Below are positions 23,593 to 32,975 of a stretch of DNA of 64,000 nucleotides, piece by piece (positions within the stretch are counted from its first letter, which is position 1; each line of letters begins with the position of its first letter). Source of the stretch: Ferrimonas sediminicola (GTDB taxonomy: Bacteria > Pseudomonadota > Gammaproteobacteria > Enterobacterales > Shewanellaceae); assembly GCF_005116715.1 (NCBI RefSeq), contig NZ_SWCI01000002.1, positions 449,120 through 513,119 on the forward strand, written 5' to 3'. Under the pieces are notes generated by a model. That model searched no databases and was not told the origin of the DNA. It was given only the letters and a program-made list of their open reading frames with translations. Made by a program: the position numbers and the translations under genes.

Positions 23593-24090
23593 CTAGTGCA
23601 CCGCCTGGTAAACGGCGCTGTGGCCCTTCACCCACTCTCCCTGCTTGAGATAGAACGCCTGCTGGTGCATCTCGCCATCCACGAAGCGGATCTCCGAGCG
23701 CACCTCCTTGACCCCCTCCGCCGCGCCGGCCACCCGTTCATGGAAATAGAACACCCCATCCTTGGCATAGGCGGTCCCCTTGGTGTAGAAACCTGCGGTG
23801 GTGAAGTAGTAGAACACCAGACTGTCGGCCTGCTCATCCCAGACCATCAGGGTCTCCCCCTCGTACTGGCCCTGGTTCAGCGAGTGGGTGATGCGCACCG
23901 CCTTGCCCTGCAGCGCCGGTTGCCACTGGGAGACATCGATCACCGGGTTGTCCGGGGTGGAATCGGAGAACTCTCCGCGCCACACCTTGCCCAGGAAGGG
24001 GCGCAACGGCTCCAGTTTGGCATCCAGCTCCCAGCCCCAGGCGGGGCGGAGCACAAACAGCAGTAGCAGGGGGATCCATCTGACCATCAT
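23593..24090 (-). CDS. Exported protein of unknown function
   Basis: 165 residues with a signal peptide (MMVRWIPLLLLFVLRPAWG). The mature protein is beta-rich: LRPFLGKVWRGEFSDS near the start, then QGQYEGETLMVWDEQADSLVFYYFTTAGFYTKGTA and HSAVYQAVH at the end. It looks like a lipocalin-like or DUF1579-type barrel, but I cannot name the family. The start ATG overlaps the stop of the SRPBCC gene (ATGATG), so both are translated in series. Confidence 0.75.
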   Translation of the reverse strand: MMVRWIPLLLLFVLRPAWGWELDAKLEPLRPFLGKVWRGEFSDSTPDNPVIDVSQWQPALQGKAVRITHSLNQGQYEGETLMVWDEQADSLVFYYFTTAGFYTKGTAYAKDGVFYFHERVAGAAEGVKEVRSEIRFVDGEMHQQAFYLKQGEWVKGHSAVYQAVH

Positions 24091-24566
24091 GCCGTCCTTT
24101 GTTGGCTGTCGAAGTATCGGTTTAATGCCCGCTCCCAGCGCTGGAGAAACTCCTGCCAAAACCCCTGGTCGAGGCGGTCCAGCTGGCTTTGCCCCCTTGG
24201 GCCGATGGCGGTATAGAGGTAGTTCAATTGGATGACGCAGCCACCGGGCGCCGGGCTGACCCCGATGCGGATGCGGGTCACCAGCTGTTCGGGGAGGGTC
24301 TTGAGGAGCTCCAGCTGGCCCTGATCCGGGTCACTGGCCAGGACGTACCAGGTGGCAAGCCCCCCGGGCTCCTGGGTGGTGAAGACACAATCGGTTTCGA
24401 TTCGGCCGACGTTGCTCCACACCATCAGCGGATCCCAGCCGGGAACCCATTCGCGCTCGCGCACCGGGCACATCAGTGGAAACACCTCTGACGCACTGCG
24501 GTTGCTGCGGATCTCGCCGCTGTACTGCCTGGTCTGGCGGGGACGGACAATCATCTTGCTCTCCAT
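24087..24566 (-). CDS. SRPBCC-superfamily protein
   Basis: 159 residues. The helix-grip pattern is visible: YSGEIRSNRSASEVFPLMCPVREREWVPGW, then CVFTTQEPGGLATWYVLASDPDQGQLEL, LVTRIRIGVSPAPGGCVIQLNYLYTAIG and a long C-terminal helix (FLQRWERALNRYF). Such domains bind hydrophobic ligands; no ligand is known here. First gene of a two-gene operon with an exported protein of unknown function. Confidence 0.8.
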   Translation of the reverse strand: MESKMIVRPRQTRQYSGEIRSNRSASEVFPLMCPVREREWVPGWDPLMVWSNVGRIETDCVFTTQEPGGLATWYVLASDPDQGQLELLKTLPEQLVTRIRIGVSPAPGGCVIQLNYLYTAIGPRGQSQLDRLDQGFWQEFLQRWERALNRYFDSQQRTA

Positions 24567-24647
24567 GGAAACCGGCGAAAAAAGAGTATCTTTATTCGCC
24601 GTTTACCTTACATCCTTAGGAGACTATAGCAAGAAATCACCCCGGGG

Positions 24648-25295
24648 TTAGTTGCCGTAGATCCCTTCTATGGCGGCCTTGCGAGCCTCCCACACCTGGC
24701 TGCGGCCATTGACGGTCAGTCCCAGGTCGGTGATCAGCCCCCCTTTCAGGTCGTAAATCCAGGCATGAACGCTGAGTTCCTGGCCCCGATCCCAGGCGGC
24801 TTTGCAGATGGTGGTCTGGCAGACGTTGGCCGCCTGCTCGATGGCGTTGAGTTCACACAGGCGGTTGCAGCGATCCTCGGCGTCCATGGCATCCAGAAGC
24901 AGCTTGTGGTCCTCGTAGGTGTCGCGGACATGGCGCAGCCAGTTGCTGGCCAGCCCCAGGTAGTCGCCCTGCATGGAGGCGTTGACGCCACCACAGCCGT
25001 AGTGACCACAGACGATGATGTGCTTCACCTTAAGCACATCGACGGCATACTCGATCACCGACAGGCAGTTCATGTCACTGTGGACCACCACGTTGGCGAT
25101 GTTGCGGTGAACGAAGATCTCTCCGGGCGCCAGATCGATAATCTGGTTGGCGGGCACCCGGCTGTCGGAGCAACCGATCCACAGGTAATCGGGGGACTGC
25201 TGCCCCACCAGTTGACTGAAAAACTCTGGATTCTCCTTCTCGACCCGTTCGGCCCACTGTCTGTTGCGCTCAAACAGATGATCTAGATCTGCCAT
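24648..25295 (-). CDS. can: Beta-class carbonic anhydrase
   Basis: 215 residues, the normal length. The zinc ligands C42, H98 and C101 and the D44-R46 dyad are all present (CSDSRVP, HIIVCGHYGCGG). It interconverts CO2 and bicarbonate in the cytoplasm. Single gene, transcribed leftward; the divergent GNAT gene starts 150 bp away. The E. coli Can protein is very similar in layout. Confidence 0.95.
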   Translation of the reverse strand: MADLDHLFERNRQWAERVEKENPEFFSQLVGQQSPDYLWIGCSDSRVPANQIIDLAPGEIFVHRNIANVVVHSDMNCLSVIEYAVDVLKVKHIIVCGHYGCGGVNASMQGDYLGLASNWLRHVRDTYEDHKLLLDAMDAEDRCNRLCELNAIEQAANVCQTTICKAAWDRGQELSVHAWIYDLKGGLITDLGLTVNGRSQVWEARKAAIEGIYGN

Positions 25296-25447
25296 CTCTC
25301 TACCCCGTTGATTAAAGTGCGCCGCATTATAGCGAAAACCATAGGTGCAACTGGTCGAAACACCCGATGGGAATATTCGGGATTTCTGGCGATTTTCAGC
25401 GGTTTAATTATCATTAAACCAGATTTGAGCAACTTTTGGACCCTTTT

Positions 25448-25906
25448 GTGAGCCCAATTCAGCTGCGTGTCGCCCGGTGGGAGGACATTCCCGCCATCCA
25501 ACTGGTGCGCAACGCCGTGCGCGAAAACCGCCTGTCGGTCGCCGGCAGCATCAAGGAGGCCGATGTCGCCAGCTACCTCGAGGCGCGGGGCCGAGGCTGG
25601 GTGTGCGAAGCCGGGGATCGCATCGTCGGCTTCACCTTCGCCGACGCCATCGACGCCAGCATCTGGGCGCTGTTCCTTCTCCCGGAGTGGGAGGGCCAGG
25701 GATTGGGACGGCGCCTGCTGGAGACCGCCTGTAACTGGCTGTTCGCGCAGGGGGTCAAGGAGATCCGCCTCAGCACCGCCCGTCACACCCGGGCCCACGG
25801 CTTCTACCTGAAGCTGGGGTGGCGCGAAACCGGCGCCCGCGGCAACGGCGAGGCCAAGCTGCGCCTGAGGCGCCCTAGGGCGCCAGCCGCTCCACCTGCC
25901 AGTTAG
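25448..25906 (+). CDS. GNAT-family N-acetyltransferase
   Basis: 152 residues. The acetyl-CoA loop appears as [22 protein letters not shown], and the C-terminal part [17 protein letters not shown] is typical. A GTG start (25448) is chosen; a TTG four codons upstream is also possible. The 3' end overlaps the convergent pdxH gene by 32 bp, and the last residues ([11 protein letters not shown]) are low-complexity. The substrate is unknown. Confidence 0.85.
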   Translation: MSPIQLRVARWEDIPAIQLVRNAVRENRLSVAGSIKEADVASYLEARGRGWVCEAGDRIVGFTFADAIDASIWALFLLPEWEGQGLGRRLLETACNWLFAQGVKEIRLSTARHTRAHGFYLKLGWRETGARGNGEAKLRLRRPRAPAAPPAS

Positions 25907-26513
25907 CCCCCTCCCTGGTATAGAGGAAGCGGTCGTGCAGGCGCCGGTCGCCCCCCTGCCAGAACTCCACCGTCTCCGGTTTCACCCGGTAGCCACCCCA
26001 GAAATCGGGCAGCGGCACCTCACCCTTGGCAAATTTCTGTTTCAACTCCAGAAATTTGGATTCCAGCACCTGGCGGGCGGAGATACGGCTGCTCTGCTGG
26101 GAGACCCAGGCACCGATCTGGCTGTCCTTGGGCCGGGTGACAAAGTAGGCCAGCACCTCGCGCTTGCTCAGCGGCTCGGCTGTGCCGGTGAAGTGCACCT
26201 GACGCTCCAGCTCGTGCCAGGGCATCAGCAGGCTGACCTTGGGATTGTGGGCAATGTGGGCCGACTTGCGGCTGCCGAGGTTGGTGAAGAACACCAGCCC
26301 ATCCTGATCGAACTTCTTCAGCAGGACGATGCGCTGAAACGGCTGCCCGCTGCCGTCCACCGTAGCCAGGCTCATGGCCGTAGGGTCGGAAAAGCCCGCC
26401 TCACTGGCCTGGTGCATCCAGGTTTCAAACAGCGCCAGCGGATCCTCGGGCAGATCCTTGCGGCGCAGGCCGCCCTTGAGGTATTCACGGCGAACATTAG
26501 TGTAATCGGCCAC
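25875..26513 (-). CDS. pdxH: Pyridoxamine 5'-phosphate oxidase
   Basis: 212 residues. Family marks: [25 protein letters not shown] at the start, [27 protein letters not shown] (FMN site), QSSRI and the C-terminal [15 protein letters not shown], with the RLHDR motif binding PLP. It makes pyridoxal 5'-phosphate, the last step of the vitamin B6 pathway, and uses FMN. Single gene, with a 3' overlap with the GNAT gene. Confidence 0.95.
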   Translation of the reverse strand: MADYTNVRREYLKGGLRRKDLPEDPLALFETWMHQASEAGFSDPTAMSLATVDGSGQPFQRIVLLKKFDQDGLVFFTNLGSRKSAHIAHNPKVSLLMPWHELERQVHFTGTAEPLSKREVLAYFVTRPKDSQIGAWVSQQSSRISARQVLESKFLELKQKFAKGEVPLPDFWGGYRVKPETVEFWQGGDRRLHDRFLYTREGANWQVERLAP

Positions 26514-26595
26514 TTTCTACTTCCTTGATCTATAACTCATTCTCATCGGCATCATCGCCGACCTTCCCCTATTCTACTGCCCGGTGCGGCATTTG

Positions 26596-27414
26596 CTAAG
26601 CACCACCCTGACGGTGTCTCTGGCGGCGGTACTGCTCCGGGGTGCTGCCGGAGAGCCGGGTGAACATGGTGATGAACGCCGAGGGGCTGGAGTAGCCCAG
26701 CTCCAGGGCCACCTGGTTGACCCTCATGCCGCGACGCAGCATCCCCAGGGCCTCCAGGAAACGCAGCCTTTGCCGCCAGTCGCTGAAGCTCATCCCCAGA
26801 TGGCGATGGAAGTGGCGGGTCAGGGTGCGCTCAGTGCTGTACACCTGGGCCGCCCACTGCGCCAGAGTGCGTTTATCGGCCGGGTCCTGCTGCAGGGCGG
26901 TGATGATTGGCCTGAGCAACGGCTCGTCGCTGTGGGGCAGATAGGCGGCCATCGGCTCCTCCCTCAGCAGTTGATCCACCAGCACCATGGCCAGGCGGTG
27001 ATCCTCCGGGGTGCTGGCGTACTGCTGCTGACGATCGGCAAAATCCTCCATGATCGCCCGGAACACCCCGGAGAGACGGATCATGCAGGCTGCCCCGGGC
27101 AGCCGTTCCGAAAGCTCCGGCCTCAGGTAGAGGGCCCGGTAACTGACCTTCTGGCGACTGTAGCTGGTGTGCTCCACCAGGGGCGGAATCCAGATGGCGT
27201 ACTGGGGGGGCGACAGGAAGGGGCGGCCGTCGACGTTGATCTCGATCACCCCCTGCTCCACCACGTTCAACTGGCCCCAGCTGTGGCTGTGGGGCAGGAA
27301 GGTGGTGTCGGCGGCGATATCCTCACGGTGGAGGTAGATGTCGCTGGCGGAAGTCTCGAAGGGCAGCGGATATCGCTCCAGAACCTCGGTGACAAGCTCC
27401 TGATCCATAACCAC
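26596..27414 (-). CDS. AraC-family transcriptional regulator
   Basis: 272 residues. An N-terminal cupin-type sensing domain (LPHSHSWGQLNVVEQGVIEINVDGRPFLSPPQYAIWIPP) is followed by a typical AraC double HTH (LAQWAAQVYSTERTLTRHFHRHLGMSFSDWRQRLRFLEALGMLRRGMRVNQVALELGYSSPSAFITMFTRLSGSTPEQYR). Divergent from the EamA exporter gene, which is its most likely target. The ligand is unknown. Confidence 0.9.
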   Translation of the reverse strand: MVMDQELVTEVLERYPLPFETSASDIYLHREDIAADTTFLPHSHSWGQLNVVEQGVIEINVDGRPFLSPPQYAIWIPPLVEHTSYSRQKVSYRALYLRPELSERLPGAACMIRLSGVFRAIMEDFADRQQQYASTPEDHRLAMVLVDQLLREEPMAAYLPHSDEPLLRPIITALQQDPADKRTLAQWAAQVYSTERTLTRHFHRHLGMSFSDWRQRLRFLEALGMLRRGMRVNQVALELGYSSPSAFITMFTRLSGSTPEQYRRQRHRQGGA

Positions 27415-27545
27415 TCTACCCCCATCACAACAATCTGTCCTGACAGCATAACACTTTGTCAGAAATTCGTTATATCTATTTTTGCTGTCACCTTTAAAAT
27501 GCGCCCCCGTAGTTAAATCCCCTTAGTCGTGTGGAGTCGTTGCCC
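27415..27545. promoter_or_regulatory. Divergent promoter region with repeated TGTCA motifs
   Basis: AT-rich region between the AraC regulator and exporter genes. It holds CTGTC-CT-GACAG (27435-27446), TTTGTCAG near 27457 and GCTGTCACC near 27485: three copies of a TGTCA-type half-site, plausible operators for the regulator. The call is from spacing and position only. Confidence 0.35.
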
Positions 27546-28457
27546 GTGAGCAAATCCGCCTACCTGTTCCCCCTGGCCACCGTCATCGCCTGGGCGGGAA
27601 ATGGTATCGTCAGCAAGATGTCCGTGGACGTGGTCAGCCCGGGAACCATAGCGTTCTATCGCTGGCTGCTGGCCGCCCTGGTGCTGCTGCCATTTGTCGC
27701 CAAGACCCTGTGGCGCCAGCGTCAGGCCATTCGCAAACAGTTTTTTAAGTTGAGTGTCCTCGGGGCCCTGGGAATGGTGGTGCTGCAGACCCTGACCTAC
27801 GTATCAGCCCAGACCACCTCGGCCACCAACATCGCCCTGATCGGCTCCGTGGTGCCGATGATGACCATGGCCTGGGGGGTGATGCTGAACCGGGAGCGCC
27901 CCACCCAGGGGATGATCGCCGGCTCGCTGATCTCCTTCCTGGGGCTGTCGGTGCTGCTGACCCAAGGTCAGCCCCTGGCGCTGCTGCATCAGCCCCTGAA
28001 TCAGGGTGATATCCTGCTGCTGCTGGGGGCGATCTGTTACGGCCTCTATGGGGTGCTGCTGCGCAGGTGGAAACTGCCCTTCTCCACCTGGCCATCACTG
28101 TTCCTGCAGATGACCATGGGCGCCCTGTGGCTGCTGCCGGTCTACCTGACCCAGGCGGACCGCAGCGTCTCTGCCGAAGCCTGGCCCATGGTGCTGTTCG
28201 CCGCTCTGGTGGCCTCGCTGTTTGCCACCTACAGCTGGTTGCGGGGCATTCAGGCCCTGGGCGCCAACCGTTGTACCGCCTTTATGAATCTGAACCCGCT
28301 GATCGGCACCGGCCTGGCGATCTGGCTGTTGGAGGAGAGCCTGGCCCCCTCCCACTGCCTGGGCGGCGGCCTTACCCTGCTGGGGGTGTTCCTGACCCAG
28401 CGGCTCAAGTCTCCGGTCCGCCTGCGGCGGCGCCGACTGCCGGTCACCGAAGGCTAA
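27546..28457 (+). CDS. EamA/DMT-family exporter
   Basis: 303 residues with ten membrane segments arranged as two EamA repeats. The first begins SAYLFPLATVIAWAGNGIVSKMSVDVVSPGTIAFYRWLLA and ends near LTQG; the second begins DILLLLGAICYGLYGVLLRRW. A GTG start (27546) is chosen because GGAG precedes it by nine bases; an earlier GTG at 27531 overlaps that site. The substrate is unknown, though members move amino acids or metabolites outward. It is divergent from the AraC regulator that probably controls it. Confidence 0.88.
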   Translation: MSKSAYLFPLATVIAWAGNGIVSKMSVDVVSPGTIAFYRWLLAALVLLPFVAKTLWRQRQAIRKQFFKLSVLGALGMVVLQTLTYVSAQTTSATNIALIGSVVPMMTMAWGVMLNRERPTQGMIAGSLISFLGLSVLLTQGQPLALLHQPLNQGDILLLLGAICYGLYGVLLRRWKLPFSTWPSLFLQMTMGALWLLPVYLTQADRSVSAEAWPMVLFAALVASLFATYSWLRGIQALGANRCTAFMNLNPLIGTGLAIWLLEESLAPSHCLGGGLTLLGVFLTQRLKSPVRLRRRRLPVTEG

Positions 28458-28480
28458 GACAACCAGACACGAGCACGAAA

Positions 28481-28504
28481 AAGGCCAGCCCCGGGGCTGG
28501 CCTT
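28481..28504. terminator. Bidirectional terminator
   Basis: 24-bp perfect palindrome (AAGGCCAGCCCC / GGGGCTGGCCTT) with an A-run to the left, between two convergent genes (the EamA exporter and the TraF-like protein). It can serve both. Confidence 0.8.
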
Positions 28505-28533
28505 ACTGTTTCAGCGTTCTGAATCAGAGAGGA

Positions 28534-29727
28534 TCAGAACTTCCAGCCCAGCTGCAGCGCGGCGCCGCGCTCCTCGTCATCGCCAAACTGGGCCGCCAGA
28601 TCCAGGCTGAAGCAGTCCCAGGGGCTGATCCCCAGGCCAAAGGTCAGCAGATCTTCGTAGTTGTCCGACAGGTCGGTAACGTAACCGGCACGAAGCTGGG
28701 CATGGGTCCAGGTCAGCTCCAGGCCGGTTCGCACCAGCTGGCGCGCCTTCAGCAGCTGCGGCGCACTGCTCTCCACCACGAAGGACTCATCCTCCACCAG
28801 ATCGGCCTCGACGGTGGCGCCGAAGATCCCCTGCTGCCAGGCCACTGCGGCGGCGTAGGTGGGCTTCAGAGTCAGGGTATGGCCTTCCATATTGTCGATG
28901 GAGTGTTCGATCAGGTTGTACCCCACCAGGCCAAAACGCCAGTTACCATAGGCCTTGTGCAAGCCCAGATCCAAGTTGAAACCGGCATCGTCGCTGAGAT
29001 AATCGTCGTCGAAGTAGTCTTCATTGTCGTAGTTGTTGATGTTGGCGCGATACAGGTAGGTATCCAACCGCTGGTACTTGGGTGAGACACCGACACTGAA
29101 CTCACCGATCCCCGGCAGGGAGAGTTCCCTGGCCAGGTTCAGGGCCACCTCGGACACCACCACGGCGTGGGCCACCCCCTCGGATTGCAGCTGGTCGGGG
29201 TCAAACACGCCGGTCACCAGCGCCTGCTCCACCAGCACCCGGTCATTGTCGGCGTAATCGAAATCACCGTTTGCCACCACATAGCCGCCGATGGTCAGGC
29301 CCCAGGCCAGTGTGTCGGAAGGCACGAAGATCCCCAGGTCCAGGTTGGCTTCCCCCACCAGTCGGGTGTCGTCCAGGGCTTCCAGTTCCGCCAGCAGGGC
29401 ATCGGCATCGGCCTGAGTCGGCGGATCGGTCGGATCCATGGCATTGATCTTGTCTTCAAAGCGCTCGATGGCGTCCTGGGTGTCGTCCACCTGGTCCAGG
29501 GCATCCTCATACTCCTTGGCCAGGGCGTTGACGCCCAGGCGGATGTAGAGGTCATCCCCCTCTTCGAAGCGGGTCAACAGGGCGGGATTCAGGGGGGCGC
29601 GGGTGAAATCGCCGCTGGCGATACCGGTGTAACCGGCGCCAGCACTCTTGGCATCCATGCCCACTGCGGCGGTGGCGGGAACGGCAACGGCCGCCAGGGC
29701 CAGGCTCACTACGGATAACTTCATCAT
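28534..29727 (-). CDS. TraF-like outer-membrane barrel protein
   Basis: 397 residues with a signal peptide (MMKLSVVSLALAAVAVPATA). It matches the 'conjugal transfer TraF' family (PF13729 type): GMDAKSAGAGYTGIASGDFTRAPLNPALL at the start, a coiled-coil-like insert (DQVDDTQDAIERFEDKINAM), then beta strands ending in LQLGWKF. Despite the family name, chromosomal members in marine bacteria have no link with conjugation; they look like FadL-type barrels. No transfer genes are nearby. Confidence 0.8.
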   Translation of the reverse strand: MMKLSVVSLALAAVAVPATAAVGMDAKSAGAGYTGIASGDFTRAPLNPALLTRFEEGDDLYIRLGVNALAKEYEDALDQVDDTQDAIERFEDKINAMDPTDPPTQADADALLAELEALDDTRLVGEANLDLGIFVPSDTLAWGLTIGGYVVANGDFDYADNDRVLVEQALVTGVFDPDQLQSEGVAHAVVVSEVALNLARELSLPGIGEFSVGVSPKYQRLDTYLYRANINNYDNEDYFDDDYLSDDAGFNLDLGLHKAYGNWRFGLVGYNLIEHSIDNMEGHTLTLKPTYAAAVAWQQGIFGATVEADLVEDESFVVESSAPQLLKARQLVRTGLELTWTHAQLRAGYVTDLSDNYEDLLTFGLGISPWDCFSLDLAAQFGDDEERGAALQLGWKF

Positions 29728-29924
29728 CTCTACCTATCTGCGTGGTATCTTTTGTTGCTGCCCGGGGCAGCGTTAACGGGACCGGCCGGTTATCGCGACG
29801 TGCGATCCCAGAGGTTACAGCGACAGACCACGGCTTTCCCTTGAGTGACGGCGTCCGGACGGCACGCCACTGAAGCGGAGTCGGGCTGCTCTAGCTGTAT
29901 CGGCCCCTGCCGGTGGAGTGTTAA
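29728..29924. other. Gap between TraF-like gene and M13 peptidase gene
   Basis: 197 bp with no gene seen. It holds the promoter of the TraF-like gene at its left edge. Confidence 0.4.
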
Positions 29925-29952
29925 TAAAAAAACACCCTGCCGAGGCAGGGTG
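29925..29952 (-). terminator. Terminator of the M13 peptidase gene
   Basis: On the minus strand CACCCTGCC / GGCAGGGTG with a short loop is followed by TTTTTTTATT, a strong intrinsic terminator 23 bp beyond the stop. Confidence 0.9.
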
Positions 29953-29974
29953 CTGAATTTTATCAGATTTCAAT

Positions 29975-32038
29975 TTACCAGATCTTGACGCGCTTCTCAG
30001 GAGGCAGATACATGGCATCGCCCTCCTTCACATCAAAGTACTTGTAAAACTCATCCATGTTGGACAGGGGACCGTTGGCCCGGAACTGGGACGGGGAGTG
30101 AGGATCGGTGGCAACACGGTTACGCAGCGCCTGTTCCTTGTACTTGCCACGCCAGATCTGGCCCCAGCCGATGAAGAAGCGCTGGTCGCCGGTCAGGCCA
30201 TCCATCACCGGGGCCTCCTTGCCTTCCAGGGACATCTTGTAGGCCTTATAGGCGATGGTGGCTCCGGACAGGTCGCCGATATTCTCACCCAGGGTCAGCT
30301 TGCCGTTGACGTTGAGGTCATCGAACACCTGGTAGCCGTCGTACTGAGCCACCAGGGCGCCGCCGCGCTTCTGGAACGCCTCCAGGTCGGACTCGGTCCA
30401 CCAGTTCTTCAGGTTGCCGTCCTTGTCGTAACGGGCACCCTGGTCATCGAAGCCGTGGCCCATCTCGTGACCAATCACCGCGCCGATGCCACCGTAGTTC
30501 ACCGCGTCATCCGCCTCCATGTTAAAGAAGGGAGGCTGCAGGATCGCCGCCGGGAACACGATCTCGTTCATCACCGGGCTGTAGTAGGCGTTGACCGTCT
30601 GCGGCGTCATGTGCCACTCGTAGCGGCGAATGGGGCCGCCCAGCTTCTCCAGGTCCTTGTTGTGCGCCACCAGGGAGGAGCGAATGGAGTTGCCGATCAG
30701 GTCGTCGGACTTGATCTCCAGGGCGGAGTAATCCTCCCACTGGTCCGGGTAACCGATCTTGGGGGTAAAGGCGGCCAGCTTCTCCTTGGCCTTCACCTTG
30801 GTCTCCGGGCTCATCCACTCCAGCTCATCGATGCTGGCGCCGTAGGCCTTGCGCAGGTTCTCCACCAGCTCCTTCATACGGGCCTTGGCTTCTGGCGGGA
30901 AGTGCTTCTCGACATACACCTTGCCCACGACCTCGCCCAGGCTGCCGCTGACCAGAGAGACGGCGCGCTTCCAGCGCTCCTTCTGCACCTCCTGGCCGTT
31001 GAGCTGACGGGAGAAGAAGTCGAAGTTCTCATCGTCGAACTGCTTGGGCAGCAGGCTGGCGTAGGAGGTCAGCAGGTGCCAGTTCAGGTAGGTCTTCCAC
31101 GCTTCGACGGAGTTGTCGGCCAGAACCTGATCCAGGGTCTCGATGTAGCTGGGCTGGTTGATGATGATGTCGGATTGCTTGTCGCCGCCGATCACCTTCA
31201 GGTAGCCCTGCCAGTCGATGTTGGCGGCCAGCTTGGGTAGATCTTCAACCTGGTACTTGTTGTAGCGCTTCTCGCTGTCGCGGCTCTCGACCCGGGTCCA
31301 GTGACCTTCGGCCAGGGCGGTCTCGATGGCCATCACGGTCTTGGCCGCCTCGGCGGGGTTGGCCACGCCGGCCATGGCAAACATCTTCTCCATGTGGCCC
31401 AGGAAGCCCTCACGGATCTTGACGAAGCGCTCGCCATCGTTGAAGTAGTAATCGCGATCGGGCAGAGACAGGCCTGCCTGCCAGATGTGGGTGGCGTAAC
31501 GCTCGGAGTTCTTGGCATCGACGTTGATGTAGAACGCCATGGGGGTGCCGGCGCCGATCATCTGGCTGTGCGCGAAATAGGCGACCACGTCGTTGCGGCT
31601 GCTGATCTTGGCGATCTTGTCCATCTCCGGCTCAAGAGGGCTCAGGCCCAGGCTCTCGATGGTGTCGGTATCCATGAAGGAGCGATAGAGGTCGCCCACC
31701 TTCTGCTCGTCGCTGCCGGCCTTGAGACCGGGCTTGGCCGCCAGCTCCTCGATGATCACCTTGACGTCATCACGGGCTTTCTCACGCAGGTCGTAGAAAG
31801 CACCGGAGCTGGTGCGATCGGCGGGCACCTCTGTGGTCTTCATCCAGGTACCATTGACGTAGGAGTAAAAGTCATCCTGGGGACGGACGCTATTGTCGAA
31901 GTTTTGGAACTCGATTCCGGAAGTCAGTTGCTTCTGAACGGCTTGGGCTACGGGAGTGGGCTGGGAAGCTTCATTCTGGGCACAGCCCGCTACCAGCAAT
32001 GCGGAGGCGCACAGGCCGCCAATAATCACGCGTTTCAT
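29975..32038 (-). CDS. M13-family metallopeptidase, lipoprotein (PepO type)
   Basis: 687 residues. The start at 32038 (MKRVIIGGLCASALLVAGCAQ) has an AAGGAT site at the right distance; the lipobox VAGC gives a lipid anchor, so it faces the periplasm. The zinc site HEMGH is in GAVIGHEMGHGFDDQGARYD, the third ligand Glu in GENIGDLSG, and the neprilysin-type NAYYSPVMNEIVFPAAILQPPFF precedes it. M13 enzymes cleave short peptides. Single gene with its own terminator. Confidence 0.92.
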   Translation of the reverse strand: MKRVIIGGLCASALLVAGCAQNEASQPTPVAQAVQKQLTSGIEFQNFDNSVRPQDDFYSYVNGTWMKTTEVPADRTSSGAFYDLREKARDDVKVIIEELAAKPGLKAGSDEQKVGDLYRSFMDTDTIESLGLSPLEPEMDKIAKISSRNDVVAYFAHSQMIGAGTPMAFYINVDAKNSERYATHIWQAGLSLPDRDYYFNDGERFVKIREGFLGHMEKMFAMAGVANPAEAAKTVMAIETALAEGHWTRVESRDSEKRYNKYQVEDLPKLAANIDWQGYLKVIGGDKQSDIIINQPSYIETLDQVLADNSVEAWKTYLNWHLLTSYASLLPKQFDDENFDFFSRQLNGQEVQKERWKRAVSLVSGSLGEVVGKVYVEKHFPPEAKARMKELVENLRKAYGASIDELEWMSPETKVKAKEKLAAFTPKIGYPDQWEDYSALEIKSDDLIGNSIRSSLVAHNKDLEKLGGPIRRYEWHMTPQTVNAYYSPVMNEIVFPAAILQPPFFNMEADDAVNYGGIGAVIGHEMGHGFDDQGARYDKDGNLKNWWTESDLEAFQKRGGALVAQYDGYQVFDDLNVNGKLTLGENIGDLSGATIAYKAYKMSLEGKEAPVMDGLTGDQRFFIGWGQIWRGKYKEQALRNRVATDPHSPSQFRANGPLSNMDEFYKYFDVKEGDAMYLPPEKRVKIW

Positions 32039-32194
32039 CAGCATATCCTTATGATATATGGAGCTAATAGAATAAAACTCCACGATACTAGCCCCCAAAG
32101 GATCACAGGTCAAAACCGACTTTGTTACAACCTGATTCCACAGTGATGATGATTCGTTGACCGGGCAGGCCACTGCCACGGCCTATGGAGGCGA

Positions 32195-32737
32195 TCAGCC
32201 CGCGCCAGATCGCCTGTCGTGGAGCTTGAGATATTGATCCTGAAGAATGTACATCCTCTTAACATCGCAGTAACGACCGTTAATGAAGTACTCCTGCACC
32301 AGGTGACCCTCCTCAAGGAAGCCGCAATCCTGATACAGGTGCAGGGCGCGCGGGTTCTCCACGGCCACCAGCAGATACACCTTGTGCAGATTGAGTATGG
32401 TGAAGGAGTAATCCAGCGCCTTATGGATCATCTGCCGGGCCAGCCCCCGCCCCTGGTGCTCGGGGGCGATGATGATCTGAAACTCGGCGCTTCGGTGGAT
32501 GTAGTTGATCTCGATAAGTTCGACCAGGCCAATCAACTCACCGTCGATATCCTCGACCACGAAGCGGCGCTCGGCGTTGTCGTGCACATGCTTGTTGTAG
32601 AGCTGCTCCAGCTCGTCGAAAGACTCGTAGGGCTCCTCGAACCAGTAGGCCATGATGTTGCGGTTGTTGTTCAGGTGATGAACAAACTTAAGATCGCTGC
32701 GCTCAAGGGCCCGCAGCGCCAGTTTCATTTGGCTCAT
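32195..32737 (-). CDS. speG: Spermidine N1-acetyltransferase
   Basis: 180 residues, close to E. coli SpeG (186). Family-specific strings are visible: [79 protein letters not shown] (the acetyl-CoA loop) and [20 protein letters not shown]. It acetylates spermidine and spermine, which relieves polyamine excess. Single gene. Confidence 0.92.
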   Translation of the reverse strand: [180 protein letters not shown]

Positions 32738-32769
32738 AGACTCTGTCCGGTCACTTAACTGCTACCACA

Positions 32770-32958
32770 TTAACCCAGGCGACGATGGCGGGCGATCATT
32801 TTCATTTGAGCCTGCCCCGGCTCGCCCCCCTTGTCAGGCCCGCTAGCCGATGGGATCATCGAGGCTGTGGGCCGGGGAAACCAGCGGGACCCGTTGTCGG
32901 TAACATAGAAGTGCTCCTCCAGTCGCACACCGTCACTGAGCCGCTTCGGTGTCGGCAA
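32770..32958 (-). pseudogene. Possible C-terminal remnant of an M24-type peptidase
   Basis: A 62-codon open frame on the minus strand begins LSDGVRLEEHFYVTDNGSRWF, which resembles the end of creatinase/prolidase (M24) proteins, where a GVRLED-HxxVT-DG string precedes the C-terminus. No other part of such an enzyme is present, and the upstream side is occupied by the unknown gene at 32976. The resemblance is by eye only. It could also be a chance open frame. Confidence 0.3.
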
Positions 32959-32975
32959 CGCCGCCGATCCGGGCT

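Noticed and set aside
28534-29727. Conjugation system suggested by the TraF family name
   Set aside because: No other transfer gene is present; the protein is a chromosomal outer-membrane barrel of that family.
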